DNA of 64,000 bases, from NCBI GenBank assembly GCA_905479495.1, contig CAJQMR010000037.1, forward strand, positions 80,777 through 144,776, given 5' to 3'. Origin of the DNA: an uncultured Anaerolineae bacterium. Its GTDB lineage: Bacteria; Chloroflexota; Anaerolineae; Promineifilales; Promineifilaceae. Positions 25,061-32,346 of the stretch are shown one piece after another. The notes below the pieces were generated by a model. That model saw only the letters and a program-made list of their open reading frames with translations, made no database searches and was not told the DNA's origin. Within the stretch, counting starts at the first letter, position 1. Each line of letters begins with the position of its first letter. The translations under genes were made by a program, and so were the position numbers.

Positions 25061-27307
25061 ATGTTCTTTAAAAGTAAAATTACGCCTGCCAAACTTCTCC
25101 AAATCATTGAACGAGCTGCCAATGAGAGTTGGAATGAACTTGACTTGAGAGGGCAATTAATTTTGGTGCTTCCTCCAGAAATTAGTCAACTGACTAGCCT
25201 GACGACGCTTCACCTTTGGTACAACCAATTAACAACATTGCCACCAGAAATTGGCCAACTGACTGGCCTGACCAAGCTTCGCCCTAGTAGCAATCAATTA
25301 ACAACATTGCCGCCAGAAATTGGTCAACTGACTAGCCTGACTACGCTTCACCTTGGTAGGAATCAATTAACAACATTGCCGCCAGAAATTGGCCAACTGA
25401 CTAGGCTGACCACGCTTGACCTTAGTAGAAACCAATTAATAACATTGCCACCAGAAATTGGCCGACTGACTAACCTGACTGTGTTCGACCTGAGCAAAAA
25501 CCAGTTAACAACTTTGTCGGCAAATTTGTATCTTTTAGAGAAGCTAGAAGAGCTCTACTTGTATGAAAATTACTTGCCTATCCCACCTGAGTTTCTTGGT
25601 AGCCATAAAAACCCAGGTTTTTTCCCGTCTATTTTAGACGGCTATTTTAATGACAGCCGTCCCCTGTATGAAGCTAAGCTGCTTCTTGTAGGAGAAGGGA
25701 GCGTCGGTAAAACCTCTCTTATCGAGCGCCTTCGCAATAACCAACCTCCTAACGATACTGGAAAAACGGTGGGCGTAGATATTCATCGATGGCCAGTAGA
25801 AGCAACTGTGACTTCAGAAGGTGACAGTTTTCTAGCGCTACTTAACGTCAACGTCTGGGACTTTGGCGGGCAGGAGATTTACCACGCGACTCACCAATTT
25901 TTCCTGACGCACCGCAGCCTCTACCTGGTGGTCCTGGAAGCGCGCAAGGATGAGGCGGCAAACCGGCTGGATTACTGGCTGCGCCACGTGCAAAGCTTTG
26001 CCGGAGACGCGCCCATCATCCTCGTCGTCAATAAAAGCGACCAGGGTCACCTGGCCCTCGACGAGCGGGGCCTCAGGCTCAAACATCCGGCCATCCAGGC
26101 CATCGTGCACACTTCCTGCACCACCGGCGCGGGCATTGATGAACTGCGCCAGGCCGTGGAAACCGCGCTGGCGTCCCTGCCGCACATCAACGACTGGATT
26201 CCCCTCACCTGGTTCGAGGTCAAAGAAAAGCTGGCCGCCCTGGAGCAAGACACGCTGCCCTATGACAGCTACGTGCAGCTCTGCCGGGACGCAGGCATCG
26301 AGCACGAGGCAGCGCAGCGCACCCTGGCCCGCTTCCTCCACGACCTGGGCGCGGCGCTCAACTTCCAGGATGACCGTCGCCTGGCAGGCACCCACGTCCT
26401 CAACCCGGAATGGGTCACCGGCGGTATCTACCACATCCTTAACGCCGCCAGGTTGCAAGAAAACGGCCTGCTCCACCTGGACGACCTGGACGCTATTCTG
26501 GACCGCCGCCGCTACCCGCCGGAAAAGCAGCCGTTTCTGCTGGAGATCATGCACAAATTTGAGCTCAGTGTGCCGCTGGACCGGGACCGCTACCTCATCC
26601 CCGGCCTGCTGCCCAAAGAGCGCCCTGCTTTTGCCTGGCCTGCTGGTTCGTCGTCGGCGCTGGAATATCGTTACGCCATTCTGCCTGCCGCCATCCTCTC
26701 CCGGCTGATGGTGCGTTTGCACGCCCACATCTGGCAGACGGCACCGGGGCAGCCCGTGCGCTGGCGCAACGGCCTCGTCATCCACGGCGACGGCTGCCGC
26801 GCCCTCATCGCCGCTGACCCTGTTGCCAACCAGTTGAGCATCTCCCTGGACGGCCCCACGCCGCAGCGCCGCCACCTGCTGGCCGTCGTCCGTGCCCAGC
26901 TGGCAGAAATCCACGCCTCCTTCGCCCAGCTAGAAGCGGAAGCGTGGGTGCCCCTGCCAGACCAACCGGGCAAGGCGGTGCGCTACCGGGCGCTGCTCAA
27001 CCTGGAATCGCGCGGCATACCCAGCCATTACGACCCAGACAACGACGTGGTGCTGGACGTGTACGCCCTGCTGGACGGCATCGAAGCGCCGGATGAACGG
27101 GCGGCGCGCCCCTTGCGGCAACTAATGGTCGAGCGGTTCAACATGGATGAACTACGCACCCTCTGCTTTGACCTGGGCATCGACATCGAAACGTGGCCCA
27201 ACGAAGGCAAACCGGCCCTGGTGCGCAACCTGGTGCTGCATTTTTTGAAGCAGGGTCGGTTGTCTGTGCTAGAGGAGAAGGTGCGGGAGGAACGGCCGTT
27301 TCTGTAG
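25061..27307 (+). CDS. ROCO protein: LRR-Roc GTPase-COR with C-terminal EAD-like domain
   Basis: 748 residues. About 30-185 are leucine-rich repeats of the 23-residue LPPEIGQLT type (five close copies). The Roc GTPase follows: P-loop GEGSVGKTS (from 211), DFGGQE (D267) and NKSD (N324). A COR dimerisation region extends to about 670. The last 65 residues (RFNMDELRTLCFDLGIDIE, ..., GRLSVLEEKV) match in pattern the N-terminus of the STAND protein at 58244, an effector-associated death-like domain. It probably switches on GTP/dimer state and recruits an EAD partner. One nt separates it from the restriction-modification gene. Its TAG stop is part of a REP-1 element. Confidence 0.92.
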   Translation: MFFKSKITPAKLLQIIERAANESWNELDLRGQLILVLPPEISQLTSLTTLHLWYNQLTTLPPEIGQLTGLTKLRPSSNQLTTLPPEIGQLTSLTTLHLGRNQLTTLPPEIGQLTRLTTLDLSRNQLITLPPEIGRLTNLTVFDLSKNQLTTLSANLYLLEKLEELYLYENYLPIPPEFLGSHKNPGFFPSILDGYFNDSRPLYEAKLLLVGEGSVGKTSLIERLRNNQPPNDTGKTVGVDIHRWPVEATVTSEGDSFLALLNVNVWDFGGQEIYHATHQFFLTHRSLYLVVLEARKDEAANRLDYWLRHVQSFAGDAPIILVVNKSDQGHLALDERGLRLKHPAIQAIVHTSCTTGAGIDELRQAVETALASLPHINDWIPLTWFEVKEKLAALEQDTLPYDSYVQLCRDAGIEHEAAQRTLARFLHDLGAALNFQDDRRLAGTHVLNPEWVTGGIYHILNAARLQENGLLHLDDLDAILDRRRYPPEKQPFLLEIMHKFELSVPLDRDRYLIPGLLPKERPAFAWPAGSSSALEYRYAILPAAILSRLMVRLHAHIWQTAPGQPVRWRNGLVIHGDGCRALIAADPVANQLSISLDGPTPQRRHLLAVVRAQLAEIHASFAQLEAEAWVPLPDQPGKAVRYRALLNLESRGIPSHYDPDNDVVLDVYALLDGIEAPDERAARPLRQLMVERFNMDELRTLCFDLGIDIETWPNEGKPALVRNLVLHFLKQGRLSVLEEKVREERPFL

Positions 27308-27391
27308 GGGCGCATCGCGACGCGCCCTTTGAAGGCACGCCATGTAGTAGGGGCGGCTCGCGAGCCGCCCCTACGCGCGAGCCGCCCCTAC
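27304..27391. repeat. REP-1 cluster upstream of RAYT-1
   Basis: An imperfect copy at 27304-27327 begins with the GTAG that supplies the ROCO stop. A perfect 28-nt palindrome follows at 27347-27374 (arms GTAGGGGCGGCTCG), with a half copy at 27375-27391. Confidence 0.9.
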
Positions 27392-27480
27392 CAGAAGACA
27401 ATCGGCCATTGGCACAACAGCAAATCGAAATTATAATTTGCGCAAATTCCAGTCCCTTTTACCAGATAAGGAATCATTTT

Positions 27481-28050
27481 GTGCCATACGATCCCTACAA
27501 ACATCACCGTAGATCGATCCGCCTGAAAGGGTACGATTACACCACCAGCGGCATCTATTTTGTCACGATTTGCGTGCAAGGTCGGCACTGCTTGCTCGGC
27601 GAGATTGTAAAGGGGGAGATGGTGTTAAGCCCTGTCGGCCAAGTAGTGGCAGATGCCTGGTGCTGGTTAGCGGAACAATACAATTACGTCATGCTTGGTG
27701 CCTGGACAATCATGCCGAATCATATGCATGGTTTGTTGATGTTGGTAGACGGTAAGGGCAGTTCGCGAACCGCTCTTACATCGGGTAACGCGGAATCTAT
27801 TGTACCGGCAAAGGTAAAACCATTGGGCCAATTGATTGGTGCTTTTAAAACCGTTTCCACCAAGGCGATTAACGAGCTGCAAGAGACGCCAGGAAACCGC
27901 TTTTGGCAACGCAACTATTACGAACACATCATCCGTAATGAGCGTGAACACAGGGCAATCGAGCAATACATCTATAATAACCCGGCAACCTGGTCAGAAG
28001 ATAAACTGCATCCTGATGCACCATCTAACCGCTTTAACCTAGAAGAGTAG
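27481..28050 (+). CDS. REP-associated tyrosine transposase (RAYT-1, Y1_Tnp family)
   Basis: 189 residues of the single-domain HUH/Y1 transposase family. The N-terminal HRRSIRLKGYDYTTSGIYFVTICVQ is the RAYT hallmark. The metal-binding HUH reads NHMHG, and the nucleophile is probably the Tyr of EQYIYNNPATW. GTG 27481 is the start (AAGGA at 27466); the longer upstream frame runs into the ROCO gene. RAYTs nick single-stranded REP hairpins and spread them. REP-1 copies surround the gene, one degenerate copy lies inside it (27752-27779, GSSRTALTS), and its own TAG stop lies in another REP-1. It lies between two copies of the ROCO 3' end. Confidence 0.92.
   Translation: MPYDPYKHHRRSIRLKGYDYTTSGIYFVTICVQGRHCLLGEIVKGEMVLSPVGQVVADAWCWLAEQYNYVMLGAWTIMPNHMHGLLMLVDGKGSSRTALTSGNAESIVPAKVKPLGQLIGAFKTVSTKAINELQETPGNRFWQRNYYEHIIRNEREHRAIEQYIYNNPATWSEDKLHPDAPSNRFNLEE
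27752..27779. repeat. Degenerate REP-1 inside the RAYT-1 coding sequence
   Basis: GTAAGGGCAGTTCGC pairs with GCGAACCGCTCTTAC with two mismatches. It is in frame, adding about nine residues in a loop after the HUH motif, so the transposase carries its own substrate-like sequence. Confidence 0.8.
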
Positions 28051-28074
28051 GGGCGGCTCGCGAGCCGCCCCTAC
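28047..28074. repeat. REP-1 palindrome at the RAYT-1 stop codon
   Basis: A perfect 28-nt palindrome with arms GTAGGGGCGGCTCG. The TAG stop of RAYT-1 (28048-28050) is its second to fourth base. It has the same sequence as the copy at 27347. Confidence 0.93.
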
Positions 28075-28082
28075 GGTGTATC

Positions 28083-28208
28083 GACAGCGAAACATGGCCC
28101 AACGAGGGCAAACCAGCCCTGGTGCGTAACCTGGTGCTGCATTTTTTGAAGCAGGGTCGGTTGTCTGTGCTAGAGGAGAAGGTGAGGGAGGAACGGCCGT
28201 ATTTGTAA
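28083..28208 (+). pseudogene. Duplicated 3' end of the ROCO gene (EAD tail fragment)
   Basis: 126 nt matching 27182-27307 with 9 differences and no gap. It keeps frame from DxETWPNEGKPALV to the stop; only two encoded residues differ (I to S, F to Y). It has no start codon or ribosome-binding site of its own and begins 8 nt after a REP-1. It ends, like the original, in a REP-1 that supplies the stop codon. Most differences are synonymous, so the copy either is recent or was selected before duplication. Confidence 0.9.
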
Positions 28209-28233
28209 GGGCGACCCGCCGGGTCGCCCCTAC
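28205..28233. repeat. REP-1 palindrome after the duplicated ROCO tail
   Basis: GTAAGGGCGACCC pairs with GGGTCGCCCCTAC with one mismatch around a short loop. TAA at 28206-28208 is the stop of the tail fragment. Confidence 0.85.
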
Positions 28234-28283
28234 CGGTGTGGTGTTTGTGTGGGCAGGGAACGGCAATTGAAACAAAGGAAAAA

Positions 28284-29366
28284 ATGATGCACCAATCAAA
28301 AATCTTTCTCGTTGATAAATCCGGCCAAACCTGGCTGCCCATGACCGAAATGCCTTACGATCAAGAAGTGGTTTTGCAGGAGGCTCTGGCCCAGTATCCA
28401 GACCTCATTCCCGGCGACCAGATCAACCCAGACAATCCGCGCCGCTGGCTGCTGGTGAAGCGTGAACTAGGTGTCCCTGGTGAGACAGGGGGCAGCGATG
28501 TGTGGAGCCTGGACCATCTCTTTTTGGATCAGGATGGCATGCCGACCTTTATCGAGTGTAAGCGATCGCAAGATACACGCAGCCGCCGTGAAGTGGTAGC
28601 CCAAATGCTGGATTACGCCGCCAATGGCACGGAGTACTGGCCAATGGAAAAGCTGCGCCAATCGGCCACGGAAACAGCCCAGCAACAGGACCGGGATTTA
28701 GATGAGGCCATTGTAGAACTGCTGGATGATGTGGAACTAGATGTGGAATGGTTCTGGCAGCAGGTGGAGGAGAATTTACGCCAGGGCAAAATCCGCCTCG
28801 TTTTTGTGGCCGATGCCATTCCCAAAGAGCTGCGCCGTTTGGTGGAATTTCTCAACGACAAGATGAATGATGTAGAGGTGTTGGCCGTGGAGGTCAAGCA
28901 GTTTTTAGGCGAAGGCCAGCGGGCAATGGTGCCGCGCGTGATTGGCATTACCGAAGCTACGCGGCAGTCAAAACAAGGAGCCAGCCAGCGCATCATTAAT
29001 CGAGAAATCTTTTTGCAAAACTGTTTGCCAGAACTGGTGCCTTTTTACAATACAATCTTTGACAAAGCTCTGTCAGCCGGACATATGATTAACTGGGGCG
29101 TCAAAGGTTTTTCCCTACGTATGCAAACGCCAGAGCAAATGATCTCATTTGCCTATGGCTTTCCGCCAAACGTCTTTGATTTTTATTTGGGTTATCTGGC
29201 AAAAGATTACCTGTCGGCTGAAGCGGTTCAGACGCTGCGTCAAAATTTAACGGCCGACGGCACTATTCCAGACCGTGGGCAGCGCACATTGCGTGTTGAG
29301 GTAAATGCCAGTAACGTAAAAAATGTGCTGGCACTTTTTGATCTCACGCTTGAGGCGATTGCCTAG
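28284..29366 (+). CDS. Predicted PD-(D/E)XK-fold nuclease-like protein
   Basis: 360 residues. The best functional clue is the central block SLDHLFLDQDGMPTFIECKRSQDTRSRREVVAQMLDYAAN, shown here only as description: an Asp, then E-C-K on the next strand, then a helix ending in Q-M-L-D-Y, the layout of PD-(D/E)XK nucleases. The N-terminus (SGQTWLPMTEMPYDQEVVLQEAL) and the C-terminal half (about 200-360) are not recognised. The product is probably cytosolic and acts on DNA or RNA ends. AAAGGA precedes ATG 28284. It is flanked by REP-1 and REP-2 elements in the same island as the restriction-modification and ROCO genes; a defence role is inferred only. Confidence 0.7.
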   Translation: MMHQSKIFLVDKSGQTWLPMTEMPYDQEVVLQEALAQYPDLIPGDQINPDNPRRWLLVKRELGVPGETGGSDVWSLDHLFLDQDGMPTFIECKRSQDTRSRREVVAQMLDYAANGTEYWPMEKLRQSATETAQQQDRDLDEAIVELLDDVELDVEWFWQQVEENLRQGKIRLVFVADAIPKELRRLVEFLNDKMNDVEVLAVEVKQFLGEGQRAMVPRVIGITEATRQSKQGASQRIINREIFLQNCLPELVPFYNTIFDKALSAGHMINWGVKGFSLRMQTPEQMISFAYGFPPNVFDFYLGYLAKDYLSAEAVQTLRQNLTADGTIPDRGQRTLRVEVNASNVKNVLALFDLTLEAIA

Positions 29367-29367
29367 C

Positions 29368-29400
29368 AACCTCCCGGAGGTTCTGAACCTCCGGGAGGTT
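29368..29400. repeat. REP-2 element upstream of RAYT-2
   Basis: AACCTCCCGGAGGTT-CTG-AACCTCCGGGAGGTT: two 15-nt palindromic halves that also pair with each other. It lies 2 nt after the nuclease stop and 13 nt before RAYT-2. Confidence 0.93.
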
Positions 29401-29412
29401 CTGGGGACTACC

Positions 29413-29994
29413 ATGCCCATACGAAAAAACAAATTCACAATCGGCCACTATTACCACGTCTACAACCGGGGCGCGAACCGGGAGCACATCTTCTTTAACG
29501 AAGAGAATTATCTTTACCTGCTCAAGCTGGTTAAAAAGTATTGCCAGAAGTATCAAGTTGCCATTATTGCCTACTGCCTGATGCCCAATCATTATCATTT
29601 TCTTCTGCGGCAGGATGGAGAGACCTCCATTGCCCACTTTATCGGTGTCCTATTTAACGCGTACACGCAGGCCTTAAACCGGCAAAACGGCCGTACTGGC
29701 GCACTATTTGAAGGGCGATTCAAAGATGTCCATGTAGACAACGAGGCTTACTTGCTGCATCTATGCCGCTACATACATGGCAATCCAATAAAAGCCGGGC
29801 TAGTGACCTCGCTTGAAGAATGGCCCTACGCAAACTATCTGGAATGGGTCGGTGAGCGACCAGGAACGTTGGTCGATGGTCAATTTGTTACCGACTTTTT
29901 CCCCAATCGTCTGGATTACAAAGAATTTGTACTTGATTATTTGCGCGGTATTGATGAACTACCGTCCGACATCAAGCAATATTTGTTTAGCTAA
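29413..29994 (+). CDS. REP-associated tyrosine transposase (RAYT-2, Y1_Tnp family)
   Basis: 193 residues of a second, different Y1 transposase lineage: IGHYYHVYNRGANREHIFFNEENY at the N-terminus, HUH motif in LMPNHYHFLL, and the probable catalytic Tyr in HLCRYIHGNPIKAGLV. GALFEGRFK is also typical. ATG 29413 is where the family begins. REP-2 double palindromes lie 12 nt upstream and 10 nt downstream, so gene plus REPs form a compact mobile unit. A third REP-2 sits inside the type IIG gene. The product should cut and join single-stranded REP-2 DNA. Confidence 0.94.
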   Translation: MPIRKNKFTIGHYYHVYNRGANREHIFFNEENYLYLLKLVKKYCQKYQVAIIAYCLMPNHYHFLLRQDGETSIAHFIGVLFNAYTQALNRQNGRTGALFEGRFKDVHVDNEAYLLHLCRYIHGNPIKAGLVTSLEEWPYANYLEWVGERPGTLVDGQFVTDFFPNRLDYKEFVLDYLRGIDELPSDIKQYLFS

Positions 29995-30004
29995 CCACTA
30001 ACTT

Positions 30005-30037
30005 AACCTCCCGGAGGTTTCAAACCTCCGGGAGGTT
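30005..30037. repeat. REP-2 element downstream of RAYT-2
   Basis: AACCTCCCGGAGGTT-TCA-AACCTCCGGGAGGTT, the partner of the copy at 29368. The next gene starts 15 nt later. Confidence 0.93.
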
Positions 30038-30052
30038 GGGTAAAATAGGGGC

Positions 30053-30820
30053 ATGTATGATCAAATTGCCCGCTTTTATGACCTGACCCACGCCAGCCTG
30101 ACGGCCGATCTCCCCCTCATTCTCCAATTAGCCAGCCAGGCCGACGGCCCCGTGCTGGAGTTGGGCTGCGGCAGCGGCCGTTTGCTGTTACCGTTAGCAC
30201 GCGCAGGCCACACCGTAACCGGCCTTGATTCATCCGCCGGAATGTTGGACCGGGCCCGGGCACGATTGGCGCAGGAGTCAACGGCCGTTCAGGCACGCGT
30301 TACCATCCATCAGGCAGACATGACCAACTTTGCCCTGCCCAATGCTTCTCCGTTTGGCCTGATCATTATTCCCTACAACACCCTGCTGCACCTGGACACA
30401 GCACAGGCAGTGGCGGCGTTGCGGCAGGCGCGGAACCAGTTGGGGGAAAACGGCCGTCTCTTCATCGATCTGGCCAATCCGGTAGACATCGCCAATACGC
30501 CAGAAGATGCCCTGCTGAGCCTGGAAAACGTGCTGACGGACCCGGAAACGGGTGAGCTGATTGTGCATCTGGCCAGTAATCGGTTGGATACGGCCGGACA
30601 AACGCTGCACATCACCTGGATTTACGACGTGTCTGCCCCCAACGGTGGGCCGGTACACCGCACCGTTGCCCAATCTGCTTATCATTACCGCTACCCACAC
30701 CAGTTAGAACTGCTGCTGCAAGAGGCGGGCTACCAACTGCTGCACTTCTGGGGCGACTACGACCAATCCCCCTACGACGAACCCAGCGACCGGCTGCTCA
30801 TCCTGGCTGGTAAAAAATAG
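30053..30820 (+). CDS. Class I SAM-dependent methyltransferase
   Basis: 255 residues. The SAM-binding fold is plain: motif I VLELGCGSGRLLLPLARAG (about 35-53), VTGLDSSAGMLDRARARL (motif II) and LIIIPYNTLLHL (post-motif). YDQIARFYDLTH at the N-terminus is the usual lead-in helix. The C-terminal part (YHYRYPHQLELLLQEAGYQL) is common in small-molecule methyltransferases of the methyltransf_25 type. The substrate is unknown. ATG 30053 follows a weak GGGG. It is separated from RAYT-2 by a REP-2 and from the reductase gene by an AATCTGCG repeat. Confidence 0.88.
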   Translation: MYDQIARFYDLTHASLTADLPLILQLASQADGPVLELGCGSGRLLLPLARAGHTVTGLDSSAGMLDRARARLAQESTAVQARVTIHQADMTNFALPNASPFGLIIIPYNTLLHLDTAQAVAALRQARNQLGENGRLFIDLANPVDIANTPEDALLSLENVLTDPETGELIVHLASNRLDTAGQTLHITWIYDVSAPNGGPVHRTVAQSAYHYRYPHQLELLLQEAGYQLLHFWGDYDQSPYDEPSDRLLILAGKK

Positions 30821-30822
30821 GA

Positions 30823-30893
30823 TCCGCAGATTACGCAGATTAGCGCAGATTTTTAGATATCAATCTGCGAAATCTGCGTTCATCTGCGGAAAA
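30823..30893. repeat. CGCAGATT-rich inverted repeat
   Basis: Copies of GCAGATT/AATCTGC alternate on both strands (CCGCAGATTACGCAGATT ... AATCTGCGTTCATCTGCGG), forming a long imperfect hairpin in the gap before the aldo/keto reductase gene. This is a dispersed-repeat type. Confidence 0.75.
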
Positions 30894-30910
30894 ATTAAGG
30901 AGAGAACGTT

Positions 30911-31876
30911 ATGGAATTTCGACGATTGGGCCGCACAGGTCTGAAAGTATCTAAAATTTGTTTGGGCACGATGCAGTTTGGCTGGTCTGCTGACGAAACA
31001 ACCAGCCACAACATCATGAGCCGAGCCATTGAATTGGGCTGCAACTTTTTCGATACGGCCGATGTTTATTCTCGCTGGGCCGAAGGCAACGACGGTGGCG
31101 TCAGTGAGCAAATCATTGGCAATTGGCTGGCGGCGGGCCATGTGCGCCGCGAAAACATCGTGCTGGCCACCAAAGTGCGCGGGCAAATGGGTGACGGTCC
31201 CAATGATGAAGGTTTGTCTCGGGTGCATATTATGACGGCCGTAGAAAACAGCCTGCGCCGCCTGCAAACAGAGTATATTGATCTGTACCAGGTGCATTGG
31301 CCCGATGAAGAAACGCCGCTGGATGAAACCCTTTCCGCTCTGACCGATCTGGTGCGGGCGGGCAAGGTGCGCTACATCGGCTGCTCCAACTATCCAGCCT
31401 GGCTGCTCACCAAAGCGCTCTGGGTGAGCGACGTGCGCAACCTGGTTCGCTTCGACAGCTTACAGCCGCACTATAGTTTGGTCCATCGCGCTGAGTTTGA
31501 GCGGGAACTCCAGCCGCTCTGCCTGGATCAGGGGATTGGGGTGATTCCGTACAGCCCACTGGCAGGTGGTTTCCTCACCGGCAAGTACCGCCGCGACACA
31601 CCCTTGCCAGACTCCAAACGGGCCGAAGGGGTGCGCAGTCGTTACATGAATGAGCAGGGATTTACGGCCGTTGATCGCCTGGAAGCCATTGGCAAAGCGC
31701 ACAAGGCCACCATTGCCCAAATGGCAATTGCTTGGGTGTTGGCCAATACGGCCGTTACCTCAGCCATCATCGGGGCCAACTCTATTGAGCAGCTGGAAGA
31801 CACCATGCACGGCGCAGAAATTTCCCTATCGGCCGAGCAAAAGGCAGCCCTGGATGAAGCAACCGCCTGGGATTAA
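30911..31876 (+). CDS. Aldo/keto reductase
   Basis: 321 residues forming a single (alpha/beta)8 NADPH-dependent oxidoreductase. The catalytic tetrad is visible: Asp in FFDTADVYS, Tyr in the same block, Lys in VLATKVRGQ and His in DLYQVHWPDE. Further family blocks are VRYIGCSNYPAW, LQPHYSLVHR, IPYSPLAGGFLTGKYR and VTSAIIGANSIEQLED (cofactor phosphate loop). It should reduce small aldehydes, ketones or sugars in the cytosol. AAGGAG lies 9 nt before ATG 30911. It is monocistronic as far as can be seen. Confidence 0.94.
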   Translation: MEFRRLGRTGLKVSKICLGTMQFGWSADETTSHNIMSRAIELGCNFFDTADVYSRWAEGNDGGVSEQIIGNWLAAGHVRRENIVLATKVRGQMGDGPNDEGLSRVHIMTAVENSLRRLQTEYIDLYQVHWPDEETPLDETLSALTDLVRAGKVRYIGCSNYPAWLLTKALWVSDVRNLVRFDSLQPHYSLVHRAEFERELQPLCLDQGIGVIPYSPLAGGFLTGKYRRDTPLPDSKRAEGVRSRYMNEQGFTAVDRLEAIGKAHKATIAQMAIAWVLANTAVTSAIIGANSIEQLEDTMHGAEISLSAEQKAALDEATAWD

Positions 31877-31907
31877 AATTGTTGTTTGTCCAGTGAAAAG
31901 TAAAAAG

Positions 31908-32291
31908 TCAGAGGAGTCTGGCTTGCCTGGGCGTATCTTCCGCACCTGGGCCGCGCCACTGATACACTTTCAGGTCAATTTTGTCTTTTACAAACACAAT
32001 CTCCTCGGCTTCCAATAATTGACGTTGTTTCTCTGCACCGGGTCTTTTGCTTATTTTCCCTTGTGAATTGATGACACGCTGCCACGGCACATCATTGGGA
32101 CAGGCTGCCATGGCACTGCCCACCCAGCGTGGACTAAAGGCCGTGTATTCGTCAAGGTCAATGCCTGCGGGCGCAGGGATCATTTGCGCGATTTGGCCAT
32201 AGGTGGCAACACGGCCGTACGGAATCTGGAGGGCCAATTGCCATACTTGCTCATAATAGGCTTGCGGGTTCGGCGGGGATGGGTAGGTCAT
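31908..32291 (-). CDS. Alkyltransferase-like (ATL) DNA repair protein
   Basis: 127 residues of the MGMT C-terminal fold. Helix-turn-helix features are YGRVATYGQIAQMI and WVGSAMAACPNDVPWQRVINSQGKIS. The acceptor Cys of the PCHR motif in true O6-alkylguanine methyltransferases is Trp here (PWQRV), which defines the ATL class. Such proteins bind O6-alkylguanine without removing the alkyl group and hand the lesion to nucleotide excision repair. ATG 32291 has GGAGAG upstream. It lies just downstream of a sensor kinase gene on the same strand, probably by chance. Confidence 0.9.
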   Translation of the reverse strand: MTYPSPPNPQAYYEQVWQLALQIPYGRVATYGQIAQMIPAPAGIDLDEYTAFSPRWVGSAMAACPNDVPWQRVINSQGKISKRPGAEKQRQLLEAEEIVFVKDKIDLKVYQWRGPGAEDTPRQARLL

Positions 32292-32346
32292 AAGTTATCT
32301 CTCCGTTAGCGTCAATTTTGCCAAAGGGCCGATACGGCAGCGGCGT

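Noticed and set aside
25838..26914. Long minus-strand frame of 358 codons inside the ROCO gene
   Set aside because: It is a GC-rich antisense shadow of the Roc-COR region with no motif or ribosome-binding site.
27193..27480. Upstream extension of the RAYT-1 frame
   Set aside because: It overlaps the ROCO 3' end and crosses two REP-1 elements; family homology starts at the GTG at 27481, which has its own AAGGA.
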